NCBI GenBank assembly: GCA_016933615.1
Contig: JAFGAO010000286.1
Location: 1-35,565, forward strand
Direction: 5' to 3'
Length of the DNA: 35,565 nucleotides
Origin: Acidobacteriota bacterium
GTDB lineage: Bacteria; Acidobacteriota; UBA6911
The notes under the pieces were generated by a model, which saw nothing but the letters and a program-made list of their open reading frames with translations, was not told where the DNA came from and made no database searches. Below, in pieces: positions 19,213 through 27,581 of the stretch (positions are counted from its first letter, which is position 1; every line of letters begins with the position of its first letter). Both the position numbers and the translations under genes were made by a program.

Positions 19213-19764
19213 ATGAAAGAAAAAGAGAACGACACCCTGGCGACCTTCGGCGGGGGATGCTTCTGGTGCACCGAAGCGGTGCTGGGCAGCCTCCGGGGCG
19301 TGATACGGGCGGTTTGCGGCTATTCGGGAGGGCATGCAGAAAATCCCACCTATCAGGAAGTGTGTACGGGAGCAACAGGGCATGCGGAGTGCGTCCAGAT
19401 CACGTTCGATCCCGGCGTGATTTCCTACCAAGAGCTCCTCGAGGTTTTCTGGAAAACCCATGATCCGACAACCAGAAACCGGCAGGGGAACGATATCGGC
19501 ACCCAGTACCGTTCCGTGATCTTCTATCATGATTTGCAACAGAAGGATCTTGCCGAATCCTGCCGCGACAAGCTGGAGGCGGAGCGTGCCTGGGACCGTC
19601 CCTTGGTTACCGAAATCGTCCCCTTAGAAAAATTCTGGCCCGCGGAATCCTATCACCAGGATTATTTCCGGAATAATCCGTCGAATACCTACTGCAGCCT
19701 GGTCGTCGCGCCCAAAATCGAGAAGTTCAAAAAGGTTTTCAGGGACCGTCTGAAAAAACCGTGA
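19213..19764 (+). CDS. msrA: Peptide-methionine (S)-S-oxide reductase MsrA
   Basis: About 183 residues of MsrA, which repairs S-form methionine sulfoxide. The catalytic motif GGGCFWC is near the N-terminus, followed by GYSGGHAENPTY and the EVFWKTHDPTT and DIGTQYRS segments. A C-terminal Cys (NTYCSL) can act as the resolving residue. The active site uses Cys, not selenocysteine. The ORF is open from a TTG at 19147, but the ATG at 19213 gives the normal family length. It is divergent from the ECF sigma gene. Confidence 0.95.
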   Translation: MKEKENDTLATFGGGCFWCTEAVLGSLRGVIRAVCGYSGGHAENPTYQEVCTGATGHAECVQITFDPGVISYQELLEVFWKTHDPTTRNRQGNDIGTQYRSVIFYHDLQQKDLAESCRDKLEAERAWDRPLVTEIVPLEKFWPAESYHQDYFRNNPSNTYCSLVVAPKIEKFKKVFRDRLKKP

Positions 19765-19819
19765 ATCGAGTCTCGTATTCCAAAATCCCGGCTTTTAAGA
19801 AACCCCGAAAAAAAAGAGC

Positions 19820-19847
19820 GGAACTTTCTGCCAGCGGCTCGTGTTTG
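19820..19847 (+). promoter_or_regulatory. Candidate ECF promoter of the small repeat-protein gene
   Basis: GGAACTTT at 19820-19827 is followed by GTGTTTG at 19841-19847, close to the pattern upstream of the ECF sigma operon. The start codon at 19880 lies a suitable distance downstream. It suggests that this gene belongs to the ECF regulon. Confidence 0.4.
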
Positions 19848-19879
19848 AAACACTAGAATATTTGAAAAAGGAGCGAGCC

Positions 19880-20245
19880 ATGAAAATAAAAAATTACACG
19901 ATGAAGATATTGGCCGGTGGCATCCTGATGGCAGGCTCCGTCGGCATCGCGGCGGCCCAGGCCGGATCCGGCCCGGATACGGCGAAAGATCGCATGGAAA
20001 TCAGGCAACAGGTCCGGGAAGTGAAAAACGACAAACGGGAAATTCGCGGAGACCGCCGGGAGCTGCGTTCGGAGCACCGGGAGCTGCGGAGAGACCTCCG
20101 GAACGAGGCCGCGCCCGGAGAAATCCGGGCCGACCGCCGGGAGATACGCCGGACACAAATGGAGCTCAAAGGGAACCATCGCGAACTCAGGCTGGATCGC
20201 CGGGAACTGGGCCGGGACGTCCGGCAGGCCCGGAAAAAACGCTAA
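19880..20245 (+). CDS. Small secreted Arg-rich heptad-repeat protein
   Basis: A 121-residue protein with a signal peptide (MKIKNYTMKILAGGILMAGSVG...) and a mature part of repeated seven-residue units of the type DRRELRx (DKREIRG, DRRELRS, EHRELRR, DRREIRR, NHRELRL, DRRELGR). The regular charge and heptad spacing predict one long amphipathic helix. No named family is recognised. AAAAAGGAG precedes the ATG; the ORF track's upstream start (19841) lacks this. In composition it is akin to the DUF3106-like protein of the ECF operon, and a matching promoter pattern supports a shared envelope-stress role. Confidence 0.75.
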   Translation: MKIKNYTMKILAGGILMAGSVGIAAAQAGSGPDTAKDRMEIRQQVREVKNDKREIRGDRRELRSEHRELRRDLRNEAAPGEIRADRREIRRTQMELKGNHRELRLDRRELGRDVRQARKKR

Positions 20246-20544
20246 TAGAGCTCCGGGATTAGATTAACCTGATGCATCCTCTCCGGAAACGGACGCCTTG
20301 AAAGAACAATTCCGGAAAAATGCCCGCCCATCGAACCGCAGGATGCTTGTTTCCCAAGGACAGGCATCCTGTTCCCGGAATCCCTCCCAATAAGGTAAAG
20401 ACAGAACGCCGCCTCGTCATAGCGGAATCATTTGCGCCCGAACCCCTATTTCAGGGCTGCAAAATTTGTTACAATAAACCCTCTGCTCCGCAGGAAAGAC
20501 AATCTGCGGAGCGCATGTTCCACCGGATCAAGGGGATGGACACT
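20246..20544. other. Leader region upstream of the PQQ-propeller gene
   Basis: About 300 bp without a gene. It holds a 7-bp inverted repeat (AGGATGC...GCATCCT near 20340-20370), a TACAAT -10-like element near 20471, and the strong hairpin listed separately. The ORF track extends the next gene into this region (20320), but without a ribosome site or family similarity. Confidence 0.4.
20485..20512 (+). promoter_or_regulatory. Perfect 9-bp hairpin in the leader of the PQQ-propeller gene
   Basis: GCTCCGCAG pairs exactly with CTGCGGAGC around a 10-nt loop, about 14 bp after a TACAAT -10-like sequence and 30 bp before the chosen start. There is no T-run, so it is more likely an mRNA-stability or translation-control hairpin, or an operator, than a terminator. 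Confidence 0.4.
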
Positions 20545-21804
20545 ATGACCTGCCGCCTGGTAATCGCCTTCTTTTTCCTCGCCCTGTCCACAGTCCGGGG
20601 CGCGGACTGGCCCCAGTGGCGCGGACCGAACCGGGACAATATCTCGACCGAGACCGGCCTGCTGAGAACCTGGCCGGCCGGAGGTCCCAGGGTGCTTTGG
20701 GAAACTCCCATGGCTCAGGGATATGCCGGAGCGGCAATAAAAAACGGCCTCGTGTACGTAAACGACTACGATGAAAATAAAAAGGAGCATGCGGTCCGCT
20801 GCCTCTCCCTGTCCGACGGCAAGGAGGTCTGGCGCTGGAGCTACAAGGTCAACATCCGGCCCAACCACGGAATCACCCGGACCGTTCCCTCCGTGGGCGG
20901 CAGCCTGGTGTTTTCGCTCGATCCCAAATGCCAATTTCACGCACTGGACGCAAAAACAGGGAAGCTCGTGTGGCAGAAAAACCTCGTCGCCGAATACAAA
21001 ACCACCATTCCCCAGTGGTACGCCGGGCAGAATCCGCTCCTGGAGGGAGACAGGGTGATTGTCGCAACCGGCGGCAGCGCGCTTGTCGTCGCTTTCGACC
21101 AGGCAACCGGCAAAGAGGTCTGGAAAACTCCCAACCCGGACAAAGACCTGATGTCGCACGCGTCGCTGATGCCGGCCGAGATCGACGGCGTCAGGCAGTA
21201 CCTCTACCTGACCATGAACAAGGTGGTCGGAGTATCCGCCGCGGACGGCCGGCTGCTCTGGAAAAGCCCCTTCACCGCCAGAATGGCCGCCGCCCCTTCC
21301 CCGCTCTACGTCGGCGGCGGAAAAGTATTCGTTACCAGCGGCTATGAGGCCGGGAGCGTCATGTACCAGGTTAAAAAGTCCGCGGCGGGTTTCAGCGCCG
21401 ATCCGTTATTCACGCTGACGAGCACGCAGTTCAATTCCGAAGTGCACACACCCATCCTTTACAAAAATCACATGTTTGCCGTGGGCAGCAAAAAGAGAGG
21501 GCAGTTTACGTGCATGGACCTCAACGGCAAGACTGTCTGGCAGAGCCCCGTCGCCTCCGGCGATCCCGCGGGCGCCCGAACCTTCGAACTGGGCGGATTC
21601 CTTTTTGCCGACGGCATGTTCTACATCCTGGACGGGGTTTCGGGGATACTGCGGCTCGTGGAAGCCGGCACTGCGGGATACAGGGAGCTCGCCAGCGCGC
21701 AGATTCTTGAAGGTCACGATGTCTGGGGCCCCCCGGCACTTTCGAACGGGAAGCTGATAATCCGGGACATGGGTAAAATGGTCTGCCTCGAGGTCGGAAA
21801 ATAA
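20545..21804 (+). CDS. PQQ-like beta-propeller protein
   Basis: About 419 residues with a signal peptide and repeated PQQ/WD-like blades (ADWPQWRGPNRD at the start, then GKEVWRW, GKLVWQKN, GKEVWKT and GKTVWQS). This is the 'outer-membrane protein assembly BamB-like / PQQ-binding repeat' family, with no dehydrogenase active site that I can see. It is probably periplasmic and could bind a protein partner. The ATG at 20545 is preceded by AAGGGG and starts the signal peptide; ATGs at 20515 and 20536 are alternatives. It lies 71 bp upstream of the NHL gene, so it may lead the redox operon. Confidence 0.85.
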   Translation: MTCRLVIAFFFLALSTVRGADWPQWRGPNRDNISTETGLLRTWPAGGPRVLWETPMAQGYAGAAIKNGLVYVNDYDENKKEHAVRCLSLSDGKEVWRWSYKVNIRPNHGITRTVPSVGGSLVFSLDPKCQFHALDAKTGKLVWQKNLVAEYKTTIPQWYAGQNPLLEGDRVIVATGGSALVVAFDQATGKEVWKTPNPDKDLMSHASLMPAEIDGVRQYLYLTMNKVVGVSAADGRLLWKSPFTARMAAAPSPLYVGGGKVFVTSGYEAGSVMYQVKKSAAGFSADPLFTLTSTQFNSEVHTPILYKNHMFAVGSKKRGQFTCMDLNGKTVWQSPVASGDPAGARTFELGGFLFADGMFYILDGVSGILRLVEAGTAGYRELASAQILEGHDVWGPPALSNGKLIIRDMGKMVCLEVGK

Positions 21805-21875
21805 ATCGCTCCCCTGGATTCGGAACGGAAATCCCCCCGGTTTTTGGAACGGATTCACCCATAAGGAACCTGCCT

Positions 21876-22949
21876 ATGGATTCGAACGACAGGGAAGTTT
21901 CGAATACAAAACTGCCGGAGGGTATCCGCAGATCCTGGATCCCCCTGGCGGCGGTTGGCGCAGCCTTCGCGGCTTTCGTTTCGGCCATTTTTCGAACACG
22001 CCCCGTGCCGGCAGGGGCGACCGCCGGCTCAACCGGGGCCCGAAGCTCCTCCGGTCCGGCCTCGCCGGCGGTTTCCGCCGCCGAGCCCCCGGCGGAATTA
22101 AAAAACCGGTACAGACAGACCGCCGTTGTTTGCGGAGACGGTTCTTCCCATCCTTTCCGCCGCTTCCTGGCGGACATCTGCACAGGTCCCGAAGACAGCC
22201 TGTACTGCCTGGGCGACGATGAAATCCGTGTTTTCGACGCCGGCGGAAGATTCCTCCGCAGCTGGAAGGCGAAGCCCGAAGCCGCCTGCCTGGAGGTCGG
22301 ACCCGACAAACGGGTCTATGTGGGATCGCTCGGCCGCGTCGATATTTACACGCCCGACGGAGTACTTTCCGGAGGCATGGACGTCGGGGATCGCGCCCGG
22401 CCCGGGGCCGTTACGGCGATCAAGCTTTACGGGGACGAGATGCTGGTGGCCGACGCCGCGGCCAAAATCATCCGGCGCTACGATTCTTCCGGGAAACAGA
22501 CCGGGGCAATCGGCGACAGGCTGAAAACCGGAAGCTTCATGCTCCCGAACGGGTGGCTCGATTTCGACATAGACTCCGGCGGGATCGTCATGGCGACCGA
22601 CACCGGCCGGCACCGGGTCACCGAATGGCTGCCGGACGGGACGCCGATCGGCTCCTTCGGAAAATTCGGCATGCAGAATCCGGAGGATTTTGTCGGCTGC
22701 TGCAACCCGGTGAACCTGGCCGTTACGCCCGAAGGAAACGTCGTCACGGCGGAGAAAATGGTCGCCCGGGTCAAGGTATTCGACAGCAGCGGGGCATTGA
22801 TTGCCTATATCGGCCCCGAGAACTTCGATCCCGGCTGCAGGAACATTCACCTGGAAGTCGATTCCGGAGGGCGGATCATTGCGGCGGATCCCGTCCGGCG
22901 TGTCATCAGAATATTTTCACCCGTGCTCCCCGCGGGCGCTTCGGATTAA
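21876..22949 (+). CDS. Membrane-anchored NHL-repeat-type beta-propeller protein
   Basis: A 357-residue protein with one N-terminal membrane segment (WIPLAAVGAAFAAFVSAIF), a Gly/Ser/Ala/Pro linker and a propeller of NHL-like blades (GPEDSLYCLGDDEIRVFDAGG, DKRVYVGSLGRVDIYTPDG, ARVKVFDSSGALIAYIG). The motif GCCNPVNLAV is notable, and I recall similar NHL proteins beside Tat-ferredoxin/NapH-like pairs but cannot check it. Position directly before the Fe-S genes suggests a docking or assembly role for the redox complex on the periplasmic side. Confidence 0.8.
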   Translation: MDSNDREVSNTKLPEGIRRSWIPLAAVGAAFAAFVSAIFRTRPVPAGATAGSTGARSSSGPASPAVSAAEPPAELKNRYRQTAVVCGDGSSHPFRRFLADICTGPEDSLYCLGDDEIRVFDAGGRFLRSWKAKPEAACLEVGPDKRVYVGSLGRVDIYTPDGVLSGGMDVGDRARPGAVTAIKLYGDEMLVADAAAKIIRRYDSSGKQTGAIGDRLKTGSFMLPNGWLDFDIDSGGIVMATDTGRHRVTEWLPDGTPIGSFGKFGMQNPEDFVGCCNPVNLAVTPEGNVVTAEKMVARVKVFDSSGALIAYIGPENFDPGCRNIHLEVDSGGRIIAADPVRRVIRIFSPVLPAGASD

Positions 22950-23010
22950 AAGACCCCGGAGAAATCCCCCCGGCAAAACCGGCAAGTAGATGCAAGGAGT
23001 TTGAAAGCGA

Positions 23011-23604
23011 ATGAGCGAAAAAACAACCCGGCGTGAATTTATCGACAGGTCCGTCCGCATCATCGGCTTCGCCGGCATCGGCGGTGCGGCGGGCCTTCTG
23101 GCCCACAGGGCGTCCGGCGACGCCGTCTACCAGGTCGATCCGTTCAAGTGCACCGCGTGCGATCTGTGCCGCACTTCGTGCGTTCTGAGCCATTCCGCCG
23201 TTAAAGCGGTCAACGACTTCGACAAATGCGGCTATTGAATGCTCTGCCCGGCTTACATGGATGTAAGCAGCATGCCGGACGAAAAAGGGATTCCTACCGG
23301 AAAGGTCTGTCCCCAGGACGCTCTTCTGCGCAGGGTTGTGGGGGACGTCGACCCGGACGATCCCATGAACAATTACTATGAGTACACCGTGGATGAGGAG
23401 AAATGCGACGGCTGCGGGAAGTGTGTCCTGGCCTGCAAACCGCCCGCCGGCAACGGTTCTCTCCGCCTGGAAATCCGCTACGACCGCTGCGTGGAATGCA
23501 ACGACTGCGCCATCAGGATCGCCTGCCCGGATGATGCGATTGTGCTGGTAAAAACGCCGGGGTGGGCTCCGGCAGGGTCCCCTGATGAAGGTGTCCATGG
23601 ATAA
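23011..23604 (+). CDS. Tat-exported poly-[4Fe-4S] protein with in-frame UGA (putative selenocysteine)
   Basis: The ORF track splits this gene into 75- and 121-residue pieces at a single in-frame TGA (23236-23238). Read through, it is one 197-residue protein. It has a Tat signal (TTRREFIDRSVR) and four [4Fe-4S] motifs: CTACDLCRTSC, then CGY-X-MLC with a later CP, CDGCGKCVLAC, and CVECNDCAIRIACP. The TGA is X, the expected second ligand of cluster 2 (C-x2-X-x2-C). No ribosome site precedes the ATG after the TGA, so the second piece is not an independent gene. A SECIS-like hairpin follows. UGA is a normal stop elsewhere here (for example the ATPase and msrA). Alternatives are a nonsense mutation or a base error (TGC to TGA). 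The protein would be a periplasmic electron carrier for the NapH-like and NuoEF-like partners. AAGGAG precedes the first ATG. Confidence 0.8.
23251..23268 (+). promoter_or_regulatory. SECIS-like hairpin downstream of the in-frame TGA
   Basis: GCTTACAT-GG-ATGTAAGC is a perfect inverted repeat: as RNA, a 7-bp stem with loop UGGA (or 6 bp with loop AUGGAU). It starts 12 nt after the TGA, and the loop begins about 19 nt after it. Bacterial SECIS rules ask for a stem of at least 4 bp, a loop at roughly 16-37 nt, and a G in the first two loop positions; all are met. The E. coli fdhF element has its loop at a similar distance. Confidence 0.65.
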
Positions 23605-24610
23605 CCATTCCCACAGCCTTTCCCTTTGGTGCCGTCTCGGGACGGCAGTCGCGGCCGTTGTGCTTCTGTTGTCGGCGCCGCTCGCTGCCCAGTACCAGAT
23701 GCCGCCCCCCGATTTCGGGGAATCGTACAGCCTCCCGACCCAATCCCACCCCGAACCGCCCTCGGGCTGGGTGAATATTCTGGATGTCGCGCTGCTTGCC
23801 TCAGGGCTGGGGCTGGCCGCGTGGCTGATCCTGAAAAAACGCAGCCGCAGGGGCGTTGTGCTGCTCAGCATCGGCGCCCTGGCCTATTTCGGTTTCTACC
23901 GGCAGGGATGCATCTGCCCGATAGGTTCCATACAGAACGTCGCCCTTTCGATTGCGGATCCCGACTATATGATTTCTTTTGGAGTCCTCGCCTTTTTCTT
24001 CCTGCCCCTGGCGGCGGCGCTCCTTTTCGGCCGGGTCTTCTGCGGAGGCGTATGCCCTCTCGGGGCCGTCCAGGACCTGGTGCTCCTCTGGCCCAAAAAG
24101 ATCCCGCGCAAACTCGACCGCGTACTCGGAATCCTTCCGTACGTTTATCTTGCCGCGGCCGTGTATTTCGCGATCTGGAGCCTGCGGCTTACGGGCGGCG
24201 AGGAAGGCATTGTTGTGGCCCGGCGTTTTCTGATCTGCGAATGGGACCCGTTCGTGGGCCTTTTCCGGATTGCCGGATCTTTTCACATGCTGGCGCTGGG
24301 GGCGGTATTCATCATCGGGGGCATGTTCATAGGACGCCCCTACTGCCGGTGGCTGTGCCCCTATGGAGGCATCCTGTCGATCCTGTCCCGGTTTGCCTGG
24401 AAAAACGTCAAGATAACTCCGGGCAGGGAGCTCGACTGCGGGCTATGTGCGGAAGCCTGCCCTTTCGGGGCCATCGCAGGCAACCGCGCCGACAGGGGCG
24501 CGTGCCTCTCCTGCGCGCGCTGCTACGATTCCTGCCCGCTGCACTCGAAACGCGTTCCCGGGCTGGTGACAATCGCGCAGGGCCCCGGAAGAAACGGCGC
24601 ACGGGTCTGA
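23597..24610 (+). CDS. NapH/NosR-like polytopic membrane Fe-S protein
   Basis: About 337 residues with some six hydrophobic segments and several Fe-S motifs: CICPIGSIQN, FCGGVCPLGAVQD, RPYCRWLCPYGG, and a C-terminal double-cluster domain CGLCAEACPFGAI plus CLSCARCYDSCP. Proteins of the NapH/NosR/CcoG type pass electrons between the membrane and Fe-S or haem partners. The start at 23597 has AAGGTG upstream and overlaps the ferredoxin stop (ATGGATAA), so it is translationally coupled to the Tat Fe-S protein; 23585 is an alternative start. It is the natural membrane partner of that exported protein. Confidence 0.88.
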   Translation: MDNHSHSLSLWCRLGTAVAAVVLLLSAPLAAQYQMPPPDFGESYSLPTQSHPEPPSGWVNILDVALLASGLGLAAWLILKKRSRRGVVLLSIGALAYFGFYRQGCICPIGSIQNVALSIADPDYMISFGVLAFFFLPLAAALLFGRVFCGGVCPLGAVQDLVLLWPKKIPRKLDRVLGILPYVYLAAAVYFAIWSLRLTGGEEGIVVARRFLICEWDPFVGLFRIAGSFHMLALGAVFIIGGMFIGRPYCRWLCPYGGILSILSRFAWKNVKITPGRELDCGLCAEACPFGAIAGNRADRGACLSCARCYDSCPLHSKRVPGLVTIAQGPGRNGARV

Positions 24611-24673
24611 AGCGGGTCACGGGCGGTTTTTCCCGCCGGCCGAATTCCTGCCTGCGACTGTTTGAGGAGTTTT

Positions 24674-27526
24674 GTGAAGAAGGATCGCTGGACACTGATT
24701 ATCCGCTCCTGGCTGGGCCTTGCCGCCGCCGCCGTCGCCGTTGCGGCTTCGGTCTGGATACTTTCGTTTTACATCCATGCGCGAATCGTCGATCCCGGCA
24801 ATGCCGCGAGAATCGAGGCGCTCAAGGAGAAGGCGAAGACCGATCCGGAAGTCCAGGAGATTCTCCAGCCCGACCTGGAAAAACAGTACCAGGATCTGAA
24901 AAAGCGGCGCTTCGCCTATGACCTGGGGGGAGCGGTCCTGCTGATTTCGGCCGGTGTGTTTTTCGCCTGGTTCCGCTGGCTTCGTCCCGGCCCCGGTGAC
25001 TGGACCGGCATCCCCGCCGGATGGATGCCTTATCTGGCTTCCCGTGTGGATACGGCGGCCCGCCCGCTGCCGGCTGTCTTGAGGAAACCGCCGCCTGAAT
25101 CCGGCAGTGCCGCCGCGGCATCGGCTGCGCCCGCAGAGGATTGGGTTTCGCCGGCTCCTGTCGAGGGCGGCGCCCTGGACCTCGGCGCCGTGGACGCGAT
25201 TCTGGAAGCCGAGGGAAACAGCCCGGAAGCGGTCATTCCCATCCTGCAGGCAATCCAGTCCCACTACCGCTACCTTCCGGACCAAGCCCTGCGCGCCGTG
25301 TGCCAAAAAGGCGGCATATCCGCCTCGCAGATCGCCGGGGTTTCCACTTTCTACACCCAGTTCCGGCACAAACCTGTCGGGAAGCACATCATCCGCGTGT
25401 GCGAGGGAACGGCCTGCCACGTGTCCGGAGCTGCTGAGATTGGCAACGAGCTGCGGCGACGCCTGAAAATACCGGACGGTTCCGATACCGATCCCTCCGG
25501 GCAATTCACCCTCGAACGCGTCGCCTGCATCGGCTCCTGCAGCCTGGCGCCGGTTATCACCATTGATGAAAATATCTACGGCCACATGAGCGCTCTCTCG
25601 GCGGGAGGAACCGTCCGGGATTTCCTCCGGTCCGCGGACTCCTCCGCGTCCGGCGGCGACGGCAAACCCGGCAAAAGGGCGCAAAGCAGGCAACCGAAAG
25701 AGCCGGTTCCGCCGCCCGTCGAAATCCGCATCGGGATGGGATCCTGCGGCGTGGCCAGCGGCGCCCGCGAGATCCGCGCGGCGCTCCTCGACCAGGTCGC
25801 GCTGCTGGGAGGCGCCGCCGAGATCAAGTCGGTCGGATGCAGGGGCATGTGCCACCACGAGCCCCTGGTCGAGATCGTCGGCGGCGGCGGAAGCACTCTT
25901 TACGGCAACGTCCAGCCGGCGGATGTCCGGAAAATCATACGGGAACATGTCAGGCCCCGTAGCCTCCCGACGAGAATCCATCAAGGCTTCCGGGATGCCC
26001 GCGCGCGCCTCGTCGACGACAGCGCCTGGAAGCCGGCGGCGCAGCGGCGGGTCGATGCAACGCCCTATACCCGGAAACAGAAGCATGTCGTCCTTGAAAA
26101 CTGCGGCATTATCGATCCCCTATCCCTGGAGGACTACCGGCGCCGCGACGGGATCCGGGCCCTGCAAGAGTGCCTGAAAAACCTGTCGCCGGAAGAGGTC
26201 ATAGGAAAAATCAGGATGTCGGGCCTGAGAGGAAGGGGCGGCGCGGGATTCCCGACCGCGGTTAAATGGGACGTCACACGCCGCGCGCCGGGACCGGTCA
26301 AGTACGTCATCTGCAACGGCGACGAAGGCGATCCCGGCGCCTTCATGGATCGCGCCGTGCTGGAAGCGGACCCGTTCCGCGTCATCGAGGGTCTTGTCAT
26401 CGCGGCCTACGCCGTCGGGGCGTCGGAAGGATTCATCTACGTAAGGCGGGAGTACCCCATCGCGGCCTTTCATCTGCGCGAGGCGGTCCAGACCGCCGCC
26501 GCCCGAGGACTTCTGGGCAAAAACATACTGGGAACCTCCTTCGATTTCAAACTTCATATCCGCGAGGGCGCGGGCGCGTTCGTCTGCGGCGAGGAAACGG
26601 CCCTCATACAATCCCTGGAAGGCAAAAGGGGGATGCCGCGGCCCAAACCGCCCTACCCCGCCCAATCCGGCCTTTGGGGCAAACCGACGCTGATCAACAA
26701 CGTGGAGACCCTGGCCTGCGTGCCCTGGATCGTGCGCCGCGGGGCCGAGGCGTTCGCCGCGCTGGGGACCGAAAAATCCAAGGGAACCAAGGTTTTTTCT
26801 CTTGCAGGCAAGATAAACCGGGGCGGGCTCATCGAAGTTCCCATGGGAATCACCATCCGCGAAATCGTCGAAGACATCGGCGGAGGCATAAAAGGCGGGC
26901 GCGCGTTTAAAGCGGTCCTCACCGGCGGCCCCTCGGGCGGGTGCATCCCGGCCCGCCTCGCGGACACGCGGATCGACTTCGAGGAGCTGACGGCGATGGG
27001 CGCCATCATGGGATCCGGAGGCCTCGTCGTTCTCGACGACCGGGACTGCATGGTCGATATCGCCCGCTACTTTCTGCGCTTCACCCAGGACGAATCCTGC
27101 GGCAAATGCACTTTCTGCCGCATAGGCACCAAAAGGATGCTGGAAATACTGGAAAGGATCTGCGAGGGCCAGGGCAAAGAAGGCGATATTGAAAACCTGG
27201 AGAGCCTGGGCAACGAAATCAAAAAGGCGAGCCTGTGCGGGCTGGGACAGACGGCGCCCAATCCCGTTCTGACGACGATCCGTTTTTTCAGGGAAGAGTA
27301 CGAGGCCCACGTCCGGGAGCGGCGCTGCCCGGCCGCCCATTGCAAGGCCTTGATCCGTTTCCGCATCCTGGACAACTGCACGGGCTGCACGCTCTGCGCC
27401 CAGGCATGCCCGGCCGGAGCCATCGCAGCGCGCCCCTACGAAAAACACGAAGTGGACGACGCTCTCTGCACCCGCTGCGGCATGTGCATCGAGGCCTGCC
27501 CGGAAAACGCCGTGGAGGCCGGGTAA
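24674..27526 (+). CDS. Membrane-tethered NuoE-NuoF fusion (possible electron-bifurcating NADH module)
   Basis: About 950 residues. Two transmembrane segments (near 10-30 and 80-100) flank a charged loop predicted as periplasmic. Then comes a NuoE-like [2Fe-2S] domain (C243 in CEGTAC, later CIGSC), and a second thioredoxin-like [2Fe-2S] unit (GSCGVASG, CRGMCHHEP) as in HydB/NuoF of bifurcating enzymes. The NuoF FMN/NADH core follows (RGRGGAGFPT near 517, GDEGDPGAF), then SLBB, the N3-type [4Fe-4S] (CGKCTFCR near 808), and a C-terminal 2x[4Fe-4S] ferredoxin domain (CTGCTLCAQACP, CTRCGMCIEACP). Positive charges by TM2 place the catalytic part in the cytoplasm. The GTG at 24674 has GAGGAG upstream; the ORF's TTG start does not. 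Fusion of E and F plus a membrane anchor is unusual. Confidence 0.92.
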   Translation: MKKDRWTLIIRSWLGLAAAAVAVAASVWILSFYIHARIVDPGNAARIEALKEKAKTDPEVQEILQPDLEKQYQDLKKRRFAYDLGGAVLLISAGVFFAWFRWLRPGPGDWTGIPAGWMPYLASRVDTAARPLPAVLRKPPPESGSAAAASAAPAEDWVSPAPVEGGALDLGAVDAILEAEGNSPEAVIPILQAIQSHYRYLPDQALRAVCQKGGISASQIAGVSTFYTQFRHKPVGKHIIRVCEGTACHVSGAAEIGNELRRRLKIPDGSDTDPSGQFTLERVACIGSCSLAPVITIDENIYGHMSALSAGGTVRDFLRSADSSASGGDGKPGKRAQSRQPKEPVPPPVEIRIGMGSCGVASGAREIRAALLDQVALLGGAAEIKSVGCRGMCHHEPLVEIVGGGGSTLYGNVQPADVRKIIREHVRPRSLPTRIHQGFRDARARLVDDSAWKPAAQRRVDATPYTRKQKHVVLENCGIIDPLSLEDYRRRDGIRALQECLKNLSPEEVIGKIRMSGLRGRGGAGFPTAVKWDVTRRAPGPVKYVICNGDEGDPGAFMDRAVLEADPFRVIEGLVIAAYAVGASEGFIYVRREYPIAAFHLREAVQTAAARGLLGKNILGTSFDFKLHIREGAGAFVCGEETALIQSLEGKRGMPRPKPPYPAQSGLWGKPTLINNVETLACVPWIVRRGAEAFAALGTEKSKGTKVFSLAGKINRGGLIEVPMGITIREIVEDIGGGIKGGRAFKAVLTGGPSGGCIPARLADTRIDFEELTAMGAIMGSGGLVVLDDRDCMVDIARYFLRFTQDESCGKCTFCRIGTKRMLEILERICEGQGKEGDIENLESLGNEIKKASLCGLGQTAPNPVLTTIRFFREEYEAHVRERRCPAAHCKALIRFRILDNCTGCTLCAQACPAGAIAARPYEKHEVDDALCTRCGMCIEACPENAVEAG

Positions 27527-27581
27527 TATTCATGAAGGACGGAAACTGCGGCGCCGTTTCCGGTCAGGCGAAGAATTGAAT

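Noticed and set aside
23236-23238. UGA read as an ordinary sense codon throughout this genome
   Set aside because: Several intact genes here (for example the ATPase at 2706 and msrA at 19764) end in TGA, so general reassignment does not fit.
23239-23604. Second half of the Tat Fe-S protein as a separate gene
   Set aside because: The ATG directly follows the TGA with no ribosome site, and the product would begin inside a Cys motif; the joined reading is far better.
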